From Lingula anatina (Eukaryota; Brachiopoda; Lingulata; Lingulida; Lingulidae): 58,918 nucleotides of DNA. A model generated the notes under the pieces. The model saw only the letters and a program-made list of their open reading frames with translations, was not told where the DNA came from and did no database searches. Within the stretch, counting starts at the first letter, position 1, and the number at the start of each line of letters is the position of its first letter. The stretch spans positions 1-58,918 of the forward strand of contig NW_019775806.1 of the NCBI RefSeq assembly GCF_001039355.2, in the 5' to 3' direction. A program made the translations under genes and the position numbers. This document shows, one piece after another, positions 34,590 to 53,160 of this stretch.

Positions 34590-35363
34590 TTAATCACTGT
34601 CGTCATGCTGCCTACTTCTTATTGATCTTTTGCCTTGTTTTCGACTTTTAAACTTTGTGCTATCTGGTCTGGATTCTTCTGTGATGGACTTGTCTGAATC
34701 TTCTAAGTGTTCTAAATGAAGTGTAGCTGATGCTGCTGGTTTAGCAGCATCCATTTGTTTAAGTTTTGTCTTTGGTTTCGGCTTCTCTCCTATCACATAC
34801 TCAGGCATGACAACTTTGCCTCCTCGAAACTCGGGTTTAGATGAAAAAGTGTGAGAAGTATCATCAGACAAATGTGATGGTGCTGGTTTTTTGAAGACTG
34901 GAACCTTAGATGCCCCAGGATAATCTTCATCACTGACTGAATCTTTAGCTGAACTTTCTCTTAATTTTCGTCGCTCCTCAAGAAAAGACAGAGCTGCACT
35001 CGTATTGCTGGCTTCGGACAACTGACTCTCCGGGACATCCAAGTCATATCGTGTCCATTTCTCTGGGTGAATGCGATAATCTGGAATGTTTCTATTGCCC
35101 CTCCGTTTAGCTGGCACAGGAAATCTTCGGGGAGGCGCTGGTCGTTTGAATGGTCTCCTCAGCTCTTCCACCACCACGGGTTCCGATTTCAACAATTTAT
35201 CGTCCTCTGCCCTGTCTGATCTCCTTCTGTGCTTTTCATATGCATGGTGTTTATCTTCTAACGCGTTGAGACAAGAAAACACATCGGAGCTCTTGTTCTT
35301 AAAGGAGGTACTGACTCCATTTAAAGCAAATCCTGACTGTTTGTTGTCTGGTGAAGAACTCAT
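34590..35363 (-). CDS. TSSC4: TSSC4, U5 snRNP-associated chaperone
   Basis: TSSC4 binds PRPF8/U5 snRNP intermediates and helps U5 and tri-snRNP assembly in the nucleus (established for the human protein). A single exon encodes 257 residues. ATG at 35363 is chosen over an upstream GTG. The hallmark conserved block is IPDYRIHPEKWTRYDLDV at about residues 88-105, followed by NTSAALSFLEERRKL, matching the family's PDYxxHPERWTKYSL...ALxFL core. The rest is hydrophilic, low-complexity and rich in Lys/Arg/Ser, with a basic C-terminus, as expected for this largely disordered protein. It is divergent from ACTL6A across a 415-bp intergenic region. The absence of introns next to intron-rich neighbours is notable, although short or intronless TSSC4 coding regions occur elsewhere. 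Confidence 0.92.
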   Translation of the reverse strand: MSSSPDNKQSGFALNGVSTSFKNKSSDVFSCLNALEDKHHAYEKHRRRSDRAEDDKLLKSEPVVVEELRRPFKRPAPPRRFPVPAKRRGNRNIPDYRIHPEKWTRYDLDVPESQLSEASNTSAALSFLEERRKLRESSAKDSVSDEDYPGASKVPVFKKPAPSHLSDDTSHTFSSKPEFRGGKVVMPEYVIGEKPKPKTKLKQMDAAKPAASATLHLEHLEDSDKSITEESRPDSTKFKSRKQGKRSIRSRQHDDSD

Positions 35364-35778
35364 GATCTTGTTTGTGTACACAAGAGCATAAATGTTTGTC
35401 AGTAAATAGTATTATTAACTAACAAATACTTTAAAGACGTCGAAAAGATGTTTTTGTTTACATGACCCAGAAACCACGCACCTTCAAGGGCGCAGCCATA
35501 TTGAATACGGAAATAGCCGAAGTTGGCGGCATGTTTTTTCATGTCAATTAAATCCAATATATGTAATTAAACATTGATATGTGTCATTACATATGCACAA
35601 TTTAAGAATTTAGATTACTTAAGAAAATAATTTTAGTCGGAATTTAGTTTTTCGTTTTTCTGAAAAAAGGCGGAAACAGTCGAGCAGCCGGCGCCATAAA
35701 GAGTTAGCTTGTCATTGTTCAGATACTGACGGTGCTACACCAGATATTTCGGATTATTAGACCTCCGATACTACCAAA
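35364..35778. promoter_or_regulatory. Bidirectional promoter of TSSC4 and ACTL6A
   Basis: The start codons are 415 bp apart and divergent. The core contains GC-rich patches with GCAGCCATATTG and GGCGCCAT (YY1-like CCAT cores), AAGTTGGCGGCATG, and no TATA box at either expected position. Such TATA-less shared promoters are common between housekeeping genes. Confidence 0.7.
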
Positions 35779-41308
<5,530 letters not shown>

Positions 41309-44230
41309 ATATGTGCATGATTGTTGAAAGTGACAGTTTCCTCTGGACCATAGTTTTTTATTTTTTAGATTCAATGAAAACAATTTTCCTACAGTAAAAA
41401 GGAATATGATGAAAATCATGGGTTTTAAAATGTGTACATTATCTTTGTATAATATATAAAGTTGGCTGTCTAACATACAAATGAATTGTGGAGAGCTAAA
41501 TGTATTTTTTCCAAGTGTATATAGGACTCTTAAGGTAACTTCCATCATCACTTAAGGTTGTTACTAATTATAAATTTGAGTCAGAGTATGAGAAATGTCC
41601 ATTGTTTTCTCAATTTAGAGACATCATACCTTCCTGTATGTATCTTTTATGACATACTTCATGTAAATACATATAAAACATACTTGTGGTTTGTTTTTAT
41701 TGTTTGCAACAAAACCAAATGCTTGTTCATTTCTCTCTCCTTGCACATAACATCTACTGTTTATACAAATTGGTTTTAAAATTTAACAAATGCTCTTTAA
41801 AATAGTAAGTCTATGGTTGCATATATGAGGTGATGTTACTTAGATGTCTGAACCAAATACTAGAAACACACTTCAACCTCTTTATTGTAACATCAACTTT
41901 TATTCACTACTCTCATGTATCAAAACCCATTTTTTATATAAAATATTTAAAACCACTAGCCAGAAAAAAATTTAATGTATTCTCAGTCATTCTTCAGCTA
42001 CAAAATGATTTCACCAGATTTTTCAGCTGTACACTTTTCTCCCTCTTCTATGCTCATGTGGACATCGATGTGTGAATTTTAAATAAAATGAAAAAATCTT
42101 CTAACTCAGTATTTTTACAACAAAATAAACCAATAACTAAGAAATTATATCCCTTTATATTCAAACTTGGCATAAATAAAAAATACCACGAGTAGAATTA
42201 ACAATGAACATCAGGCCTTTTCATTATAACACTTAATACCCTTTTTTATTGGCCAAATGTTACTCGCCCAGCTTGAAATCTACACATTTTTTCAGTTAAT
42301 AAAACTGACACATCTTTGGTTTGTTGCTTTTCTTAAATCAAACAATTATTATGTATAGACACCACCATATGTTAACTTTGTTTCAAATAAGAACAAGTCT
42401 GGTGGCCCCCCTCTTGCTGACAAGAGCAGCTTTCAGAAATTTAACTACAGTAATTAACAAAATGAATAAATGAATTTCCATAAAATACCTTTGAAAGGTT
42501 AGTTGGCTTAGTGTCTTAAAGTACATTATCATGAGCTACAGGAACTGAGAAAATTTTTAAAATGAGGTTTTAGATCGTTTAAAATTTTTAATTACTGTCC
42601 CACTATTCGCTGGCCTGAGAAGATTCATCGACATGGGTTATTTCTCACACTGCATGAGCTGTTTTAGATGTGCAAAGTTATATTATGCTGAAATGTATAA
42701 TAAATAAAAAGAAAAGCTTTGTATACCCCTGACTTTGCTAAACTTGAGCCAAGTGACAAAACTACAAAAATTTCTCAAAGTAAAAAAAAATGTTCTATCA
42801 AGCAAAATGTGGAGAAAAAGCAATCACTTAAGCAGACTACACAGTTACTTGTACATTTAAATGCAAATCCAACATTGTGCCAAAATATACCCTTTCAAGA
42901 AGCTGGAATATTCCAAGTCCCTACTTAAAAGTATGCCCCGACAAAGTTTACGGCATAATTTGGCAATTACCCAATCAATTCAAACAAAAAATTTTCATGA
43001 AACAATGCTCAGTGCGTAACTGTTACAATCGTTCAATTAAAAAAGTTCTGAAAAGGTAAAGGACTTTGTCTAAGAAAGTATATCAATGTGAGTGACTGTA
43101 AATGATAAATCTTCAAAAAGTAAAGTATCAGAGTAAGTAAGAAGTTCAAAAATTTCAAGTAATTACCATATACCTGTAAACAAAGCTAGTTTTTAATTGA
43201 TGCAAACATATACATTTTCAATTAAACTGCTGGCAAACAATTGTATCCTTTTTCTGAATTAACCCTTATTTATAAATATACTAAAAAAATATATCATTTA
43301 ATGGAGTGCTTTAACATGTGAAAAGATCTTGTGGATTAATCCAGTTATACTACCAACTTAGTGGTAAGTTATTCTTCACTAGTTTAAATTTACAAATGTC
43401 AAAATATTTGTTTAACAAGCAGAGAGCATACTTTTAAGTTACTTTAGCATGAAAAATGCTCAAAATGGAAATGGGACTCAAATTTATCTCCTGGGAGATA
43501 ACCCTAATGTCTGGCTACATTACCAGTGCTTATGCTTTAAATCACAAATCTTACGTCACATCCTTTGTTTCATAAATAAAATGGACAGTTATATAGCAGT
43601 TTCTATGCACATTATCTTCACGGAAGACTTACTGGTAATCATTCCTTGTAATGAAGCTATAAATATGTAGCAATCATCCTGCATGAGACCCTGATTACTT
43701 TTCCAGCATAATTACCAAATGTGATATAAAAATACCACATATTTCAGGTGACTAATAATCACAGCCAGTGCCAAAACAGACATTTATGATTCAAAGACTG
43801 CTTTATGGATTATGAACATAACACATGAGTAATAGCCTTTTTTTCAGCAACCAAGTTTGAAGTTTTCACAGCAACACCAACTTCAATATTCTGTGCATTA
43901 TTTACAGTTGGGTGAGGATTCTGGTATTATTCACCAACAAAGATTGCATGATCAACAAGTGCATGATCAGAAATGGAATTGATTTTGAAAAATCATTGTT
44001 AATCATAACTTAATCTTCCTTTTTGTACCATCCAGATAGCGTTCACTGTCTACTGGCAACAAAAACTCGCACACTACAGTTCTACTCTGGAGTAAATTAA
44101 ACATTTAAAGCAGCCTTTTTTCTATTTAAAACAGGAAAAAAATGCATCAAGAGTAGTCTATACTGATTGTTGTCACTTGATTGTTAAAGGTGATGACACA
44201 AAAAGCTGCTTTTGACACATTCAGCTGATT
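41309..44230. other. Convergent 3' UTRs of ACTL6A and the ZIP transporter
   Basis: No exon was seen on either strand. AATAAA at 42082-42087 (+) and AATAAA on the minus strand at 42250-42245 are candidate ends for the two genes, about 160 bp apart. Other hexamers (for example near 42700) exist, so the two 3' UTRs may overlap. The ZIP transporter's 3' UTR would be about 2 kb. Confidence 0.5.
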
Positions 44231-47200
44231 TTACGATGACTCAAAATTTATGTTTCCACCATACAAAGCAAGTAAAAGCATGACTCCAAATCCAGTTAGA
44301 AGGCCCAAATTTTGGATAATAAATATCTTGGTTTTCCCCTGACCTACATTTTGTTCATCTTCTGTTGCATGGTTAACTTCTGGCATCTGAAGCAAATACA
44401 AATGCATCAAAATAGATTTCTCAAATGTTGCAATTTTTTAATTTAAACTTGCACAGAAAATAAGATATAGAATAGAACTGTTTACTTTTTTACTGGACTT
44501 ACCATGTCAGCAAGAGAGATGTAAAGAAACATTCCCCCCGCTAGTGCAAACACCCACTCATTAGCAGCGGTTGCCTCGGAAACCAGAATACCAAGGATCA
44601 GACCGAGGTAACAGGCACATGCAGAGAGGAAGTTGTAGCCAACAGCCTGCCAACGACTCATCCCAGCATTTAACAGAATTGCAAAATCACCTAAAAATCA
44701 CCAAAATAAAATTTTCTTTTTTTTCTTTTGCTCATCAAAATTCACTGATATCACTTGTACCCTAGAATATTTCAAGAAAATGTATAAAATTAATTAATAA
44801 AATATTAACTTTTATTATATATATGCAATATAATTCAAAGCACATGCTTCCAACAGATTTTTTAAAATCTTTTGTGAGAATCTGTAAATCGCTAAATTAT
44901 CTCTTTCATTCTTGGAAGTTTTCTAAGACTGTCAGTCTGCCCTGTTATACATCAAATAGATGTGTATTTAAGTATCTGTTAACTACAAGCACCCTTACCC
45001 AATTCATGAGGCAACTCTTCACATATCACAGCAACAGAGACAGATATTCCAAGATAAATACTCTCTGTGAAAGCAGCCCCTATGGAAAGACCATCTATAA
45101 AATTGTGGACAGCATCACCAAAGATGATCATCCAAGCAACAGGGGCTATTTTTGGTTTCTTCACTCCACTTTTGCTGCTCTGCCTCTTTATGGCATTTGA
45201 AATTGGATAGTGACTATGACCATGGTTACCCTGGTTTCCCTGGTTATTGGTGTCAGACTGGTCCGCCATAGCACCATTCATCAGATCCTGTAAGTAGCAT
45301 GAAGTGCACTTATTTATTACAGATTTCACAAATATGTATGTCACAGGCCAGATCCCAATCTAATCTTATCCCAAGAGTGAGTGGTCATTTTAATTACAAA
45401 AATTGGATTTTATCAGTGAAAAAATATTAATTTAGTATCCTAGTATGTGCCTTGACCTATGACATCCCCTATTTAATCACACATGCCATACAAACAAACT
45501 GGCAGCTCACCTGTAAATTACTTGGTCAATTAACATGCTCATTATGCTGTTAACAATGCAAAGACACAATTGGGATGTGGTCTGGGTCATGTCCTAATTG
45601 GGATGTGTTCTGGGGCACTTAGGAAGTGGACCAGTTTGGGATCTGGTCCGTGACATATACGATACACAAGATGGTGACAGGGAAGTTCAAAACAACTTAA
45701 TTTTGACAGTACTTTTTATTATGGTAAATATATCATGCCTTAGATACCTGTGTTAAAATATCAATATTTCTGTTAACATCTAGTCTACATGATTAGACAT
45801 ATAGTAATTACTAGATCTTTTCAATGGGGGGAAAATAATGAATTTTACAGATACTGTTTTTTTAAGTTATAATTTTTAGTACTTTCCTATTGAGTGGCAG
45901 CAACAAAATTAAAAGGCAGGCTACTCTGTAGTTATTTTCTATGCAGCAAAACTATAAACCACAAATACTATACAGAAGTACAATTTTTTGTGATAATAAA
46001 ATTATGTACCTGAAAGTTTGATAATTTTTGCCCATTGAAAGATCAAGTCATTACCGTAATGACTATTATATCTCTTCCCCTTTAATTTGCTTTTGTTATT
46101 TCCTGTTTTATATTTGTGGTAAAACAATGAAAAGAACTTTAAGATTCAGTGAGACTGTCAATTAAAAGATAAAACAGGTTCAAATAGCAGAAGTCACAAT
46201 TTTACGTTAATTTTCTGTTTCCACCATTTGAACCATTATTATTCTTATTAAACAATGAAAGCAGAAACTTCACATTTTCATTACCACAGAGAACACACTT
46301 CTTAATGTCACAGAGATTAGTGCAATCGTGCCAATTCTTGAAATGCTGCTACAACTGCATATGCAATAAGCACACATGCACTATTAAGAAATTACTGCAA
46401 ATTAATCTAATAATAATAATAATAATAGTTCAATTTATATATCAATTATACACTACAACATGAATATACCTTACACACAGAACATGCAAAAATGGTGATT
46501 TCATAGCAAAATAGCTGACTGGCTAGTTTCTTGGACAACACGTAAACACAATATCAGATATTGGCTTAGTTGAAAAAAATAATAAAAACTTATAGAGTGG
46601 GACAATGGTCAGAGAAAAAAGACAGATTTCATGTAGACTAAAGAACATTAATCCTGAAATTGTGTCAAATAAGAGTTCTCAACAAACTGAAGAAAAAGTG
46701 AAAGAGAAATATGACAAGATATGGAATCACATGTGCCACCACCTTTAACTTGAAAGATACTTCTACAAGTTTTCTATATTATAATATATAAATTCAAATT
46801 AAAAAAAAAACAGTGAAATACCATAACTGTGTGGCTAGATCAACATAAAGATTTAGTCTTGCATAAAACATACATCATACTAAAGCATGTGGTGTCAGTA
46901 AAACTGCAATGAGATAAGCTGCGAACAGGCACAGAAGACATCAAACAGGTTTAATATATGCATCATGCCGGCTTCAATCTTTTTTGTGGAGTTAAGAGTG
47001 CCAAACCTTGGTTCTTACATACCTGGACGCGTAACTCCACCCCATCACATTTCACTGTCTCTCTTTTCTGCGCAGAAGGTGAGGCCTTAGACACTGCATC
47101 AAACTAATGGGAAGAAATTCTGCCTTAACCAGCCTAACTTTCAAAAATTCATATACCTGATTTAAAAACTATGGCTTTAATAACATTTTTTATAAATGGG

Positions 47201-50200
47201 CCATTTCATAAGAAGATTTTTTACTTTGATAGAAAGTGAAAAAAACAGTGTGTCATTTTATCGTGTTTTATGTGAGCCTTAGATTATTAGTATTTTTTGT
47301 GTGTCTGTGCATATGATTACTAGAGTGGCATAAGAGAAACTGAAAAAAAGAGAAAGAAAAATAATAGCAATTTGCTAGCAGGCTGAATTATTTTAACAAT
47401 TCAAAAATTTTTATAACTCAAAAGGTCAGTTTTATAGCTTTAAAAACATTGAAACTTTAGAGCTTTTTACATTTTTAAAGATGGGCTCCAATTTTATGAC
47501 CACCAGCCTGGCTAGTCTTTAGACAGAGAAAGTTTATACAGAGAAGAGAGATGATGCAAGCTGGTGTGTCCAGTTTTCATTCAAAGCTAATTTAAGATGA
47601 AGCAGTAGAAGCTATTCAAAGCAGTATATAGGCCAAGGTAAATATGTGTAACCCTCCTGATGACAAAAAGGGATCTCTATGCAAATCAAAAGCAGTTTCC
47701 ATTTGACTTATAAAATCATAAATTCCCAATAGAAAGATTACCAAGTACAAAACAGCTGAACTCACTGTTTTATATCCGACTTAGTGGATTTTTGTTGTTT
47801 TATAATAGAAAGTTAATCTGCCAAAGCACCCATGATCCATCTATATTATGGTTGCAAAAAGCACCACAAGTGACATACATAAGTGTTACTTAACAAAGAA
47901 GATTTACAAAATTCCAAAAGCTGCAAGTTAGTCATCTAAGTTAGTTTGTTTCCTTTTTTCTTTTATTCTACTGACACAAAATAGTTATAGAAAAGGGTTT
48001 AAGTGCAGTTATCATAAAAAATTATTAGTATAAAGATGTTGGCAAAGAGATAAGCATAAGTAAAAGAGAAACTAGATAGCAAGGAAGGCAATAAGCAGAT
48101 ATCTAACATAAAATTTAAGGAAACAGATAAATTTAAGGTGAATGTCATTAGAAAAAATGGTGGTTATCTCCGGGAAAGCAGGAAATATCATTATATTATC
48201 TTTATAATTGGTTAAATACCAGCCGTTTGGTTGCCAACTAGCAAGTTTAACATAATCTAATCCTGTATAATGATGGAAATACATGGATTAATTTACCTAT
48301 GAACTCCATTACATGCCATATATGAGAATTCCATCTGCCTGTTATCATGGATAAGTAGATATGACTTCACTGAAGGTCAGAGCCAATAGACAAGCTTGTC
48401 CCCAAGAATTCATAACTTTGAGAAATTCAGATGATCTAGCTAAAACAACTTGGTAAACCACTTATAAGGCTTCCCAAAATTAAAAACACCATGCAAGCCC
48501 CATATCTCTGTGTAGGCCTGGGGAGTGCCAAAACTAAAAGATATGTTTACTATTGCTTACGTATATATGTATACATATATATTTACAACTTACATTGCAT
48601 GCATCATTCTCTTCCCCTTCCTCTCTCCCATTGTCATCTAATAAATCAGCACTGCTCTCATTGCCCTGCATGATTCCATACTTGGCTGCCCCCTCCTTCA
48701 TTTCAGGTGGAACTTTCAGCTCTGGATCCACTTCAACATGGGTGTGAGTTTGGACTGATGCCAGAGTGGCTATTTCTTCATAGGTTCTACGCCTTTCTTT
48801 CTTTTTCTAGAAAAATACCAGTTGAAAAAAACTGAAATCAGCTTGAGTATAAAGTGTAAAACATAATCAGAAAACAGATTTGCAAGGTATTCTACAAAAA
48901 AGGATACCAAAACAAGTTTTAAATTTCACTTTTTTTTTTCAAAACTTGATTACATATCATAATGTGGGGGGAGAAAAAAAATGTTGCAGCCATTCTACAA
49001 AAGACCATCAATTTCATTATATGATACAGTGCACTGGTAAAAGCCATATGTTATTTCAAATATGACTAAGACAATTACCAGTTTAATATCCAGGTCTAAT
49101 AAAAAAGATCATCAATTTTATTCCCTCATATCACACTGTATTTCCCTCAATGAGGTAATGTCGTACAATTTCAGGCCTTGGACAAAGTCGTCAGAATGTT
49201 TTACAAAACTCAGGAAAGTGATATTAAACCAAGGCACAGCCAAGGTTGATAACAACGCACCGACTTAAAAGCAAAAATGTGCTTTTGTTTTATTATATAA
49301 AATGTAATTACTGAATGTCAATATTCTCCAAGAATAAATCAAAAGCTGCAACAGCACTGTCATCTGACACTGCTGTCGTCTGATTGATAATATATGCAGC
49401 CATGAATTTTCCTATTCTTTCATTCATTTTTTTTTTAATTTGATAAAAAAAATAATAAATCACATTATTGGTCAATATTCTGTTTGATCAGATCTCAAAT
49501 TCACATATATAAGACCGTAATATATGCTAATAATAAAGTGAGATCTATTACTGCCTTACCTCTTTTCTGTACATGATTGCCTTCATGGTATACTCTAAAA
49601 TAAAGAATAAATATATTCCCCCTAGTACCGTCAGTCCTTTCCATATATATGCACCTTCTTCATCATATTCTGCTAATCCAAAAGACTGGAAAAACAACAA
49701 AGTTAAGATTTAAACATTAAAAATATCATTCAACAATTATGTTGAAAAAATGTAGAAAAGAAAGAAGAAACCATCACAACTAAGAAGACAGTATTCATAC
49801 AGTATTCAAAAAAAGTCTAAAGAGAAAATGAAAATTCCATGTTAACATAGCAAAGGTAAAGGATAGAACTTAATTTGACAGATGTTGGCAACTTTGTCAT
49901 TTGTGGAATTAATCTTGCAAATTCAGTAGAACCCATTCCATTCAAATAGTATTTTAGTAATCAGTTTTGCGAAAAGTTCTATGTAAACACTTTTCCTTAT
50001 GGCAAGATTTTTGATGTTCCTAGTTATTTTATCAGTCTTAATATTTTCTACCAAATCATACTGAAATGGCAAGAATTAAAAACATATTCAACTGAAGTTG
50101 TAGAGCTAGATTATTTTATTACAATTACTCACATCAGGTATCAAGAAAAACAAAGCACTTCCAGCCAGTGTTCCTACAGCAAGGGCCACCATGAATATCA

Positions 50201-52101
50201 GTAACTTTTTGTAGAAAAATTTGTTCATGAAAGGGACCAGGAGCACACCAAGGAGAGCACATATATTGGTTATAGTCACAAACAGAATACCATATCCCCA
50301 AACTGAAACAAAATAATATACAACAAATTATATCAGTTGAAAAATAAAAGACAGTGGCACTTTACTCTTGGTCACTATTCACTTTAAATTAATATCATAA
50401 ACCATTTTAACAATGTTTCAAGTATTGCTCCACTGGCTTTTAGATAAAACAGAATTAATTAATTGGTTCTTACCTTCTCCTTTTGTAGGCTTTTTAGATT
50501 TGCTGCTTTTTGCCAAACGGGGTATAAAACATTTTTTATTCTGAGCTTGATACAGTAGAGTCGGGCTTATCTTTTTCAGGGTAACAGAGTTGATAGTGCT
50601 TCTATTGGGTAGGGAATGGAAAGAAACTATTTCTTCAGCTGTGAGGCACTGAAAAAGAAATAACTGATACGTAAGTTGATAACATCTTAACCCAATTTCA
50701 TTGTGTGAGGTCATTTCCACAAGACACACTTTTTAACATTAAAAATTTTAAAAATTGGTATTCATTTATTTTTACAATTGATTTACTTATTCTGTTCCTT
50801 TTTTTTTTAATTTCACATGCAATCAAGGTACATTACTACCTCTATCAGGCAATCTTTTTTGTCCCTGTATGTAATATATATGTATATATATATAAATAAT
50901 ATAATACTCAAATCTCCTTTAACTAATTACTTTCTTAGATATGGAAAGCTGCTTTTTATTGTGTCACAGTATTTTCTATGTATGTTTGTGCTACACTCCT
51001 TTTCAGGGTGTGCTGATCAATGACATATATGCCAAAGTAAACAGCGCTACTGTGTGCACACACTCTGTTGTGTGCATTACCCCCCCCCCCCCCACCCACC
51101 CACTGTGCAATTCAAAAAATTAACCTGTTTTGATGTGCAACTTTCCCACTTTCTAAGTCTCAACTTCCTTGATTTTTTTCTACGAGCCCCCATACACATA
51201 TATATATATACTTAATGTTGTTAAACTGTAACAGCTGCATAATAATTCACCATATACTACTTAAACCATTCACGCTGTTAATGTGCAACACACCTGCTGC
51301 AGAAGCAGGCAATGGAATTACATGTGTATCTGACAATTAATGCCAACACTTAAATTGAATTTTTTTTCATGTCTTTCTTACAATCCAAACAATATTTTAC
51401 TTTCTTCTACTTTTTATCTATAGTTATAAATTTTCAAATATGTTATATTTTATTTTATTTATTTATTTATTTATTTATTTATATATATATACAGTATCAT
51501 GACTACAGGATCAATCAAAATCTTTAAATATCACTTATATTCATTGTGTAAGTATTTCTTCTGATTCATATTGAGGGAATCACAAATGATATCATTCCCC
51601 ATACCTATCAATGAATAATTCAAATCATGACTTTGTCTCCTCTGATGAACCCGAACAAAAAAGCCAGAAAAGAAATCAACCACCAACATTTGTGTAACTA
51701 TTCATATATAACTTTAAAATGAAAGCCCCCTTCAAAACTTATTTGAGTAAAACATAGTTATAAGATAAAGTCAGCTCTACCAGGCACTGGTAGAACCAGT
51801 TTACCTTTTCTTTGAGACAAGCCTCCGACGCTGAAGGTATCGAATCTGTATCTGGGTTCACGTAACAAGCATGGTCCCCGTTATCAGAAGTGGCCCCGTG
51901 ACTATCGGCAAGATTTTGGTCTCCGCCATCCTTCAACGCTTCCAACAACGAACTTAACTGGTCCACGCTCAACGTGTCGTTCGACCCATACTTACTCATC
52001 AAATTTCTCACAAAGAAATCATCCTTTGATATTCCCTGACAGAATAATGTTGCCGTTGCAACGAGGTAAACAAAGACGGAAATATGAGTTAAAATCACCA
52101 T
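44231..52101 (-). CDS. ZIP8/ZIP14-type metal cation transporter (SLC39 family, LIV-1 subfamily)
   Basis: Imports Zn, Mn, Fe and Cd across the plasma or endosomal membrane (known for ZIP8/ZIP14). Nine exons, 5' to 3': 52101-51805, 50648-50474, 50302-50133, 49685-49560, 48806-48594, 47103-47023, 45287-44999, 44690-44503 and 44386-44231. They encode 564 residues, longer than human ZIP14 (492). ATG at 52101 opens a hydrophobic signal-peptide-like segment. The ectodomain runs to about residue 155, then come membrane segments and a loop of about 130 residues with QTHTHVE and NHGHSH histidines. The binuclear site has HNFIDG (415-420) and EELPHELGD (444-452). The first position of the latter is Glu, as in ZIP8/ZIP14, where other LIV-1 members have His. 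The end, [20 protein letters not shown], matches ZIP14. All phases agree. SLC39A8 and SLC39A14 cannot be separated here. Confidence 0.95.
45337..45657. mobile_element. Terminal-inverted-repeat MITE in a ZIP intron
   Basis: The left end TATGTCACAGGCCAGATCCC pairs with the right end read in reverse, TATGTCACGGACCAGATCCC, and both continue into CAATCT/CAAACT. The right half repeats a GGGATGTG-TCTGG motif (45573-45615). It lies in the intron just 5' of the exon encoding the metal-site motif. No coding sequence. Confidence 0.8.
45803..46055 (+). mobile_element. MITE copy 2 (AGTAATTACT family)
   Basis: Homologous over its length and in the same orientation to 4181-4444. It shares the start AGTAATTACT, TTCCTATTGAGTGGCAG, AAGGCAGGCTACTCT, CCACAAATACTATA and the end GAAAGTTTGATAATTTT...CATTGAAAGATCAAG. 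It lies inside the same ZIP intron as the unrelated element at 45337-45657. Confidence 0.8.
51450..51492. repeat. (TTTA)n and (TA)n microsatellite in ZIP intron 1
   Basis: About eight TTTA units followed by a short (TA)n run. A C-run lies nearby at 51081-51096, and another (TA)n at 51199-51210. Confidence 0.9.
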
Positions 52102-52904
52102 ATCCAACGGCTCTGTAACTTTCTCCTAGCTCACGTTATCCAAAGTTAACTCCACAGTGAGATGGGTGAAATGTGACCGTGGTTGATCTTCGTTCCACGA
52201 TAAAGCGATCATAATGTCATGAGCATGGTCTTTCCCACATCAGCAAGGTCATTTTCAGGTCAAGGTAAAGGTCGTAAGGCTTATGCGCGTTTAAAATGAA
52301 AAAAAGTGCTGTAGAAAAAAATAACCTACAGAAACTAGTATCAGCTAATTGTGATGGCAGTTTTCACATCTTTAGGACGTAGCTGATAAAATATACAGTG
52401 TCCTGTGTTCCACTGTGGGGAATTTCATTTGTCTTGCGCAAATATCTCGTTCTCCAGGCTGCGAAGATTCAAAAGTGATGAGGATTAATTTCCCGGCACG
52501 AGCAAGAAGCATCAAATGTCTGTCTCAGATACCAGGCGTCGCACGCAAGTTTTTAACCAAACATGACCGAATTGCTCACCTTGTGCGACGCTGTGCTACT
52601 AAACATTTTGCAATACCTTGAATTAAGCGACATTTTGCGTTTGTCTTTGACTTGCAAACGATTGAATACGGTGTGTTATGATGAATCCTTATGGAGGTGA
52701 GCATTAGATCTAATTGAATAATTAAACCCCCAAAAATTACGAAAGGTGTTTTGTTCCACAATAAATGTTCAGAGTTTTTTTTCTAAAACCTGGGCTTATC
52801 TCTGAATTACACCAGGTACTATAATATCATCCACCTCTTGTCGTTGAAGACTGCCATAAACTGACTTCTAAATGCAAGATATATGTGACTTCATTCCCAT
52901 AGGG

Positions 52905-53160
52905 ACCATTCCCACAGATATTTGAATCGATCTATCTTCCTGGGGAGTCTCACAAAAGTGCTATTTACTTAACCAGCTTAAATGTCTGTCATGCCTAGTA
53001 ATGCTTTTAGGGGGTAATTATCTTTACCGTCTAGCTGATCGGTAGGCGTGACAGACAATTAAGCCGGCTCAATTGATAGCAATTTAGTAAGACTCCCTAG
53101 GGAATTAGACCGATCCAGATGGATCAATCTAGGTATGGGAACCCAGTCATAGACCCATCA
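52905..53160. mobile_element. Foldback MITE (same family as 7555-7805)
   Basis: The left arm (GAATCGATCTATCTTCCTGG, GGGGAGTCTCAC, CAGCTTAAATGTCTGTCATG, TTTTAGGGGGTAATTA) pairs with the right arm in reverse (GATTGATCCATCTGGATCGG, CTAGGGAGTCTTACTAAATTG, GCCGGCTTAATTGTCTGTCA). The arms are about 115 nt each. Confidence 0.8.

Noticed and set aside
35086-35391. Plus-strand frame opposite TSSC4
   Set aside because: Antisense reading of the TSSC4 coding exon.
44823-45200. Plus-strand frame of 125 codons
   Set aside because: It is the antisense shadow of the ZIP exon at 44999-45287.
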